10,993 bases of DNA from an uncultured Eubacteriales bacterium (GTDB taxonomy: Bacteria; Bacillota; Clostridia; Oscillospirales; Oscillospiraceae), in NCBI GenBank assembly GCA_958427375.1, contig CAUABY010000050.1, positions 1 to 10,993 of the forward strand. The letters are read 5' to 3'. The stretch's first letter is position 1. Each line of letters begins with the position of its first letter. Under the pieces are notes generated by a model, which ran no database searches, was not told the origin of the DNA, and saw nothing but the letters and a program-made list of their open reading frames with translations. The position numbers and the translations under genes were made by a program. Shown in pieces: positions 6,941-10,993 of the stretch.

Positions 6941-8026
6941 TCAAAGCCCCAGCCCGCGGCTGAGGGCGACGACAAAGTCCTGCACGTTTGTGACTATCCC
7001 GCGCGCGGCAAGGCTTCCCCGGTCGGAGAGCTTGTTGATTGTGAACTCCGATACGTCCACGCAGTAGAAATATACCTGCCGCACCGTGCCGTCCGCGAGT
7101 ACGCGGTAGGAGGGCGTCATATTGCCGGTCGCGATGGAGTGGAGCATGGTCGCAAGGCAGATTACCGTGGTCGCGCTGCGTATCTCCGCGCGCATCGCGT
7201 CCTGCGCGGCGTACACGTTGCCGTATACCGGCGGCAGTGGGCCGTCATCGCGGATGGAGCCGCCGAGCACATAGGGCACCTTGTTTTTCTCACAGCTGTA
7301 GATTATGCCGTTGTCTATGCCCTCTCCGCGTATAAACTCAGAAACTCCGCCATAGGAGCGCACGGCGTTTATCAAATCGAGGTGGTTGTAGTGCCCATTC
7401 GGCATGGAGCGCTGGGTGTATATGTCCTGCCCAAGCGCTGTTTTCAGCCATGCGGCCTCAAGGTCGTGCGTGGCGAGGGCGTTGCCCGCAAGCAGGGCGT
7501 TGACATAGCCCGCGTCAATCAGCTTGCCCATGGCACAGCGCGCGTCATAGTCAAAGGCCAGCGCCGGCCCCGCGACCCACACGATTTTGCCGTGCTCGCG
7601 TTCATATTTCAAAAGCTCGTATATGCTGTCATAGTCCTTGGAAAAGGCCGTCTCGCGTGTGCGGTTTGCGCGAAAGGCGAACACATCCCCGGCCTCGCGG
7701 CTCTCGCGGAAGCCGTCCGGATGCACATAGATGCCCTCGCTCCCGTCCTCCGTGCGGCCGACGACTACAAGCTCACCCTTTTTTATGTTGCGAAATTCCT
7801 TGACCAGAATTCTGCCGCCCTCATAAACGGGGCTGCAATCCATGCGGCTATTCTCGGCAAGAAGCCACTTCCCGCCGATTTTGAAGTACTCCGGGAAAAT
7901 GCTCATTGCGTGGTAGCCCACAGGGGCAACGCCGTCCAGCGGCGCGGGCACAAGCCGCGCGTCGGGCGCAGAGGCCAGCGCGGGCGCACTGAAGTCGGGC
8001 GGGTAGTATTCTCTCAATTTAAACAT
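6941..8026 (-). CDS. ArgZ/archaeal-type ornithine cyclodeaminase-like protein (TIGR00300/LOR-SDH group), N-terminal domain absent
   Basis: A 361-residue cytoplasmic protein resembling the NAD-binding catalytic part of the TIGR00300 family, which includes archaeal ornithine cyclodeaminase (ornithine to proline plus ammonia) and the C-terminal half of cyanobacterial ArgZ/AgrE. Family-like blocks: MDC (62-64), the RNIKKGELVVVG strand (79-90), VWVAGPAL (149-156), ALLAGNALATHDLEAA (177-192), NGHYNHLDLINAVRSYGG (210-227), YVLGGSIRDDGPLPPV (252-267), CLATMLHSIATGNMTPS (290-306), and DV followed by KLSDRGSLAARGIVTNV (332-348). Archaeal members are about 400 residues and begin with a roughly 90-residue LOR/SDH domain. 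Here the protein starts almost at the catalytic part, so that domain is missing. ATG 8026 has GGAGAT 8 nt upstream; the GTG two codons earlier is too close to it. It is divergent from a YfcC-type carrier and upstream of ilvA. Ornithine as substrate is inferred from family and context. Confidence 0.82.
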   Translation of the reverse strand: MFKLREYYPPDFSAPALASAPDARLVPAPLDGVAPVGYHAMSIFPEYFKIGGKWLLAENSRMDCSPVYEGGRILVKEFRNIKKGELVVVGRTEDGSEGIYVHPDGFRESREAGDVFAFRANRTRETAFSKDYDSIYELLKYEREHGKIVWVAGPALAFDYDARCAMGKLIDAGYVNALLAGNALATHDLEAAWLKTALGQDIYTQRSMPNGHYNHLDLINAVRSYGGVSEFIRGEGIDNGIIYSCEKNKVPYVLGGSIRDDGPLPPVYGNVYAAQDAMRAEIRSATTVICLATMLHSIATGNMTPSYRVLADGTVRQVYFYCVDVSEFTINKLSDRGSLAARGIVTNVQDFVVALSRGLGL

Positions 8027-8064
8027 AAGCACAAATCTCCATCGAATCTAATTTCTCTAATAAA

Positions 8065-8093
8065 ATTATACACCGTCGCCGCCGCCTTGAAAA
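8065..8093 (-). promoter_or_regulatory. Predicted promoter of the cyclodeaminase-like/ilvA operon
   Basis: On the minus strand a perfect TATAAT (8070-8065) lies 17 nt downstream of a partial -35 TTTTCA (8093-8088), about 40 nt before the ATG at 8026. It would drive the cyclodeaminase-like gene and, by read-through, ilvA, DUF5655 and the small lipoprotein. It is back-to-back with the carrier promoter; the two -35 elements are about 20 nt apart. Confidence 0.65.
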
Positions 8094-8112
8094 GCCCGTT
8101 TTTGATATATAC

Positions 8113-8141
8113 TTGAAAAACTGCGGAATCTATGCTAAAGT
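8113..8141 (+). promoter_or_regulatory. Predicted promoter of the YfcC-type carrier gene
   Basis: TTGAAA (8113-8118), a 17-nt spacer and TAAAGT (8136-8141), with a TGC extension just before the -10, form a good sigma-A promoter about 45 nt upstream of the chosen start. An imperfect AT-rich palindrome (8099-8120, 16 of 22 positions symmetrical) overlaps this -35 and abuts the divergent promoter. It could be an operator, but its low complexity makes that weak. Confidence 0.65.
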
Positions 8142-8185
8142 GAATGACAAATTAAATTGTAAAAGAGATGGGGAGAAAAGACGAA

Positions 8186-9589
8186 ATGGAAGCTCGGCAG
8201 AAAAAGGGCCTGAATATCAACGCCAAGTGCTTTATCACGGCCATAATCGTCATCTTTGCGCTCATGGTGCTAACCTATGCGCTCACGATTTTCGTGCCCG
8301 GCGGAGAGTACGCGCGCATGATGGACGCCTCCGGCAACACCGTAATTGATACCGTGGGCGGCTTTCGCTATGTCGACGGCGGCATAAGCTTTTTAAAGTG
8401 GCTCGCCTCGCCAATCCTCGTGTTCGGCGCGGAGGGGAGCGGCGCTCTCATCGCGGTCATAGCGTTTCTGCTCGTGGTCGGCGGCGTTTTCAACAGCCTT
8501 GATAAGTGCTCGCTCGTCAAGTATATGCTTGAGAGCATCACTGCCCGCTTTGGTGCCAAGCGCTACACGCTCATGGCGGCGGTAACGCTGTTTTTCATGG
8601 CGATGGGCGCGCTCGTCGGCTCGTTTGAAGAGGTCGTGCCGCTTGTGCCGATAGTTGTGGCGCTCGCTGTCAATCTCGGCTGGGACGCGCTCACCGGTAT
8701 CGGCATGTGCTTGATGGCCGCGGGCTGCGGCTTTGCTACCGGCGTTCTCAACCCCTTCACGGTCGGCGTGGCGCAGGGGCTTGCCGGGCTGCCGATGTTC
8801 TCCGGCGTTTGGCTTCGCCTTTTGAGCTTTGTTTTAATCTACCCCCTGCTTCTCGCCTTTCTGCGCCGCCGCGCAAAGAGAATTGAGCGCCCCATCGCTG
8901 AAAAGGCGGCGGGGGAGGGCTTCGTGAAAAACGTGAAGCTCTCGCGCGGCATCACATGCTTTGCCGTCATCCTCGGCGCGGGTGTAGCGTGCGTGCTTAG
9001 CTCGGCCTTTTTCACCTTTCTGCAGGACTATACCATGATAATAATTGCAGTGATGTTCCTCGTCGGCGGCGTCACGGCGTCACTCGTCGCGGGAATGAGC
9101 CCGCGTGAGCTTGGCCGCACATTTTTTGACGGTGTAGTCAGCATCCTGCCCGCCGTCATAATGATAATGATGGCAAGCTCCATAAAATATACCCTGACCG
9201 AGGCCAAAACGCTTGATACGCTGCTGCACGGCGCGGTGCTCGTCGCGGGCAGTCTGCCGCGCGCGGCAGTTATCCTCTTTATATATTTAATAGTGCTCAT
9301 AATGAACTTTTTCATCGGCTCCGGCTCGGCAAAGGCTTTCCTGCTCATCCCGCTCATCGTACCCATCGCGCAGATTTTCGGCATATCCACCCAGCTTTGC
9401 ATAGTGGCCTTTGCCTTCGGTGACGGCTTTTCAAACGTGTTCTACCCCACAAACCCTGTGCTGCTCATAAGTCTCGGCCTTGCCAATGTCAACTATGGCG
9501 AGTACGCCCGCTGGTCATGGAAATTCCAGGCGCTGAACCTGCTGCTCACCTCTGCCATCCTCCTGCTCGGCCTCGCCATCGGCTATTAA
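8186..9589 (+). CDS. YfcC/DcuC-superfamily membrane carrier (candidate arginine/ornithine or other amino-acid transporter)
   Basis: A 467-residue inner-membrane transporter with about 12 hydrophobic segments (clear ones near 15-36, 84-104, 127-164, 174-198, 209-226, 254-276, 283-303, 347-374 and 448-466). The two re-entrant-type conserved blocks of the YfcC (C4-dicarboxylate anaerobic carrier-like) family are present: GFATGVLNPFTVGVAQGLAG (182-201), and in the second half GSGSAKAFLLIPLIVPI (378-394) followed by FGDGFSNVFYPTNPVLL (411-427). Relatives include ArcD-like arginine:ornithine exchangers, peptide and dicarboxylate carriers, so substrate cannot be read from sequence. The ATG at 8186 was chosen because GGGGAG lies 10 nt upstream; an ATG at 8168 has no usable ribosome site. 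The gene is divergent from the ornithine cyclodeaminase-like gene, and this pairing is the main argument for an ornithine or arginine substrate. Confidence 0.9.
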   Translation: MEARQKKGLNINAKCFITAIIVIFALMVLTYALTIFVPGGEYARMMDASGNTVIDTVGGFRYVDGGISFLKWLASPILVFGAEGSGALIAVIAFLLVVGGVFNSLDKCSLVKYMLESITARFGAKRYTLMAAVTLFFMAMGALVGSFEEVVPLVPIVVALAVNLGWDALTGIGMCLMAAGCGFATGVLNPFTVGVAQGLAGLPMFSGVWLRLLSFVLIYPLLLAFLRRRAKRIERPIAEKAAGEGFVKNVKLSRGITCFAVILGAGVACVLSSAFFTFLQDYTMIIIAVMFLVGGVTASLVAGMSPRELGRTFFDGVVSILPAVIMIMMASSIKYTLTEAKTLDTLLHGAVLVAGSLPRAAVILFIYLIVLIMNFFIGSGSAKAFLLIPLIVPIAQIFGISTQLCIVAFAFGDGFSNVFYPTNPVLLISLGLANVNYGEYARWSWKFQALNLLLTSAILLLGLAIGY

Positions 9590-9645
9590 CTTCCGGTGCC
9601 TGAAAGCAGACATGCAATAAAACAACGCTTTAGGGGCTGATGCAT

Positions 9646-10653
9646 ATGAAAGGATTCGAGCGGAAAAATCAACTGCTGTCTCTATGCGGCTTAAACTGCG
9701 GCCTGTGCCCCATGCTCTTGGGGAGCTACTGCGGCGGCTGCGGCAACGGCAATCAATCCTGCAAAACGGCGAGATGCAGCCTTGAGCACGGCGGAGTGGA
9801 ATACTGCTATGAGTGCGCACAATACCCATGTGAAAAGTATCAAAAGGAGGACGAATACGACTCTTTTATCACCCACCGCAGGCAGACAGCGGACTTGGAG
9901 AGAGCCCGGCGCATAGGCATTGAGCAGTATAATCTTGAACAGCGTGAAAAGGTTCAGATTCTTGCCCGCCTGCTCTCAAACTATAATGACGGCCGCAGAA
10001 AAACGCTCTTCTGCGTGGCGGTCAATCTGCTGGAACTCTCAGATTTGCGTGAAGTCATGGAGAAAGTATCCTCCAGCGCAGACCTCCCAACCCTGCCATT
10101 CAAGGAGCAGTGCGCGTCCGTGGTGGCACTGCTCCAAGAGACGGCCGCGAGAAAAATTATAGGATTAAAGCTAATCAGGAGCTCTATAACATGCAAAGGG
10201 CACAGCTGCGCGGCTGTGCCCTTTGCATGTGAAATTTTACTTTTCCTTTTTCCCGCTCTTGCGCGGCTTTTTGGCCTTTTCGGCCTTGGGCTTCTTCTCC
10301 GCCTCGATGTGCGGCAGCTCAACTATAATCGACTCAAACGGGCGCAGATCATAGCTGATGGAGTAGGGGCGGCCGTCGCACTCGCCCTCGATGGCGGTCA
10401 GCGGCGGAATGTCGCCGCATTCGTCCGGGCCGCCGCTGCCGGGCAGGCTGTCATAGGTGCTGAACACGCGCTTGTAGTAGCCCTCTGCGGGCACACCGCA
10501 GCGGTAGCCGTTGTACTGCACCGGCGAGAACGAGCATACAACCAGCAGCGCGCCGTCATAATTCCATGGGTTACGGCGTATGTAACTAATGATGTTGCGG
10601 TCAGAGTCGGTGCTGTTGACCCATTCAAAGGTCGTGCTGTCCTTGGAGTCTGA
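9646..10653 (+). CDS. DUF3795 cysteine-rich protein with an abnormal C-terminal run-on (stop apparently lost)
   Basis: The first ~178 residues resemble clostridial DUF3795 proteins: SLCGLNCGLCPM, then CGGCGNGNQSC and RCSLEHGGVEYCYEC, giving cysteines at 14, 18, 21, 29, 32, 39, 44, 54, 57 and 62 that look metal-binding (zinc or iron-sulfur; unproven). A helical part follows (EYDSFITHRRQTADLERARRIGIEQYN, 70-96; NDGRRKTLFCVAVNLLELSDL, 114-134). The homologous region ends about residue 178, near base 10180. The frame then has no stop, runs through the hairpin at 10189-10230 and continues to 10653 entirely antisense to glgB, so residues after about 178 are probably not a real domain. Removing one A from the AAAAA run at 10152-10156 would give an immediate TAG at 10160-10162, and an indel slightly later would meet a TAA at 10172-10174. 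ATG 9646 has AGGGG about 9 nt upstream, better spaced than the ATG at 9640. It follows the carrier gene by 56 nt and may share its transcript. Confidence 0.75.
   Translation: MKGFERKNQLLSLCGLNCGLCPMLLGSYCGGCGNGNQSCKTARCSLEHGGVEYCYECAQYPCEKYQKEDEYDSFITHRRQTADLERARRIGIEQYNLEQREKVQILARLLSNYNDGRRKTLFCVAVNLLELSDLREVMEKVSSSADLPTLPFKEQCASVVALLQETAARKIIGLKLIRSSITCKGHSCAAVPFACEILLFLFPALARLFGLFGLGLLLRLDVRQLNYNRLKRAQIIADGVGAAVALALDGGQRRNVAAFVRAAAAGQAVIGAEHALVVALCGHTAAVAVVLHRRERAYNQQRAVIIPWVTAYVTNDVAVRVGAVDPFKGRAVLGV
10189..10230. terminator. Convergent bidirectional terminator between the DUF3795 gene and glgB
   Basis: A perfect 18-bp inverted repeat (10189-10206 against 10213-10230) with a 6-nt loop TGCGCG. 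The plus-strand tail is T-rich with a short gap (GAAATTTTACTTTT), which suits the DUF3795 transcript. On the minus strand the stem begins 6 nt after the glgB stop at 10237, but the tail is not U-rich. Its position implies that the plus-strand gene normally ends before 10189. Confidence 0.85.
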
Positions 10654-10993
10654 ATGGAGCGCGGGGTATATGCGGTAAAGCCCCAGCAGGTTACGCATGC
10701 ACTGCATAACGTCACGGTGGCCAAAATCACTGGCAAGCCCCCAGTTGAGCTCGCGCTTTTCGTCCCACTCGCGGTCCTCCGCAAACTCCTGCCCCATGAA
10801 GAGGAGCTTCTTGCCCGGATGCGTAAATTGGAAGGTGTACAGAGTTTTCAGCGTGGCGAGCTGATCCTGAATGCTGCCCGGCGCCTTGCCGACCATCGGG
10901 TGCTTGAGGTGGACAACCTCGTCATGGCTCAACACCAGCACATAGTTCTCAGTGAAGGCGTAGTCGGCCGTGTGGGTGAGCTTGCCGTGCTCC
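10237..10993 (-). CDS. glgB: 1,4-alpha-glucan branching enzyme, C-terminal part (5' end outside window)
   Basis: GlgB makes alpha-1,6 branches in glycogen. Only the last ~252 residues are visible; the frame is open to the right edge, so the apparent start at 10941 is internal. Visible GH13 branching-enzyme motifs: FTENYVLVLSHDEVVH with the conserved HD of region IV, then a Lys-rich loop HLKHPMVGKAPG where many GlgB read HGKGSLLNKMPGD, KKLLFMGQEFAEDREWDEKRELNW (the classic FMGxEF..xxEW block), and a beta-rich C-terminal domain with VVCSFSPVQYNGYRCGVP and the ending SYDLRPFESIIVELP. After that, the last 22 residues are a Lys/Glu/Ala/Pro-rich tail (EAEKKPKAEKAKK..., ending GKKEK), longer and more charged than a typical GlgB end. 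No other glg genes are in the window, so the operon presumably continues to the right. Confidence 0.94.
   Translation of the reverse strand, partial: EHGKLTHTADYAFTENYVLVLSHDEVVHLKHPMVGKAPGSIQDQLATLKTLYTFQFTHPGKKLLFMGQEFAEDREWDEKRELNWGLASDFGHRDVMQCMRNLLGLYRIYPALHSDSKDSTTFEWVNSTDSDRNIISYIRRNPWNYDGALLVVCSFSPVQYNGYRCGVPAEGYYKRVFSTYDSLPGSGGPDECGDIPPLTAIEGECDGRPYSISYDLRPFESIIVELPHIEAEKKPKAEKAKKPRKSGKKEK

Noticed and set aside
7139..8116. A 325-codon open frame on the plus strand opposite the cyclodeaminase-like gene
   Set aside because: It is antisense to a well-supported gene with recognisable family motifs. It has no good ribosome site and a composition typical of a GC-rich shadow frame, and its end crosses the divergent promoters.
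1..10993. Mobile elements, CRISPR arrays, tRNA/rRNA genes, defence systems
   Set aside because: I read the gaps and found no transposase, integrase, terminal or spaced repeats, clover-leaf sequences or defence motifs. The window is ordinary chromosome with accessory signalling and metabolic genes.

Overview
This window looks like chromosome from a GC-rich member of the Clostridia (Firmicutes), probably an anaerobic gut-type bacterium. The pointers are strong Shine-Dalgarno sites (GGAGG types), two lipoprotein precursors with Gram-positive-style signal peptides, an OmpR-type two-component pair, and small DUF3795 and DUF5655 proteins that I associate with Clostridia. This placement rests on remembered family resemblance, not on a search. 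I see no phage, insertion sequence, CRISPR array, tRNA or rRNA.

Layout. 1-739 (+) is the 3' part of glyA (serine hydroxymethyltransferase), closed by a strong hairpin at 774-801. A minus-strand block from 4406 down to 822 holds a response regulator, a sensor histidine kinase overlapping it by 4 nt, and a large lipoprotein. 4407-4607 is non-coding and holds the putative regulator promoter plus the terminator of the next operon. A second minus-strand block from 8026 down to 4608 encodes an ArgZ/archaeal-type ornithine cyclodeaminase-like protein, threonine ammonia-lyase (ilvA), a DUF5655 protein and a small lipoprotein. From the divergent promoter region at 8027-8185, a plus-strand YfcC/DcuC-type carrier is read outward, followed by a DUF3795 cysteine-rich protein. 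The right end is the 3' part of glgB (glycogen branching enzyme) on the minus strand, convergent with the DUF3795 gene across a perfect 18-bp hairpin.

How the genes may work together. The response regulator, kinase and lipoprotein look like one signalling unit. Near-identical 16-nt sequences carrying 11-bp-spaced GTRAY direct repeats lie upstream of both the regulator and the lipoprotein, so the regulator probably controls itself and the lipoprotein. The divergent carrier, ornithine cyclodeaminase-like enzyme and threonine deaminase fit an amino-acid uptake and deamination module of a fermenting anaerobe; the carrier's substrate is inferred only.

The points most worth a second look are the shared regulatory repeats, the cyclodeaminase-like protein lacking the usual N-terminal LOR/SDH domain, and the DUF3795 reading frame that has lost its expected stop and runs through a terminator into antisense of glgB. 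I do not see a clear new defence or mobile system here.
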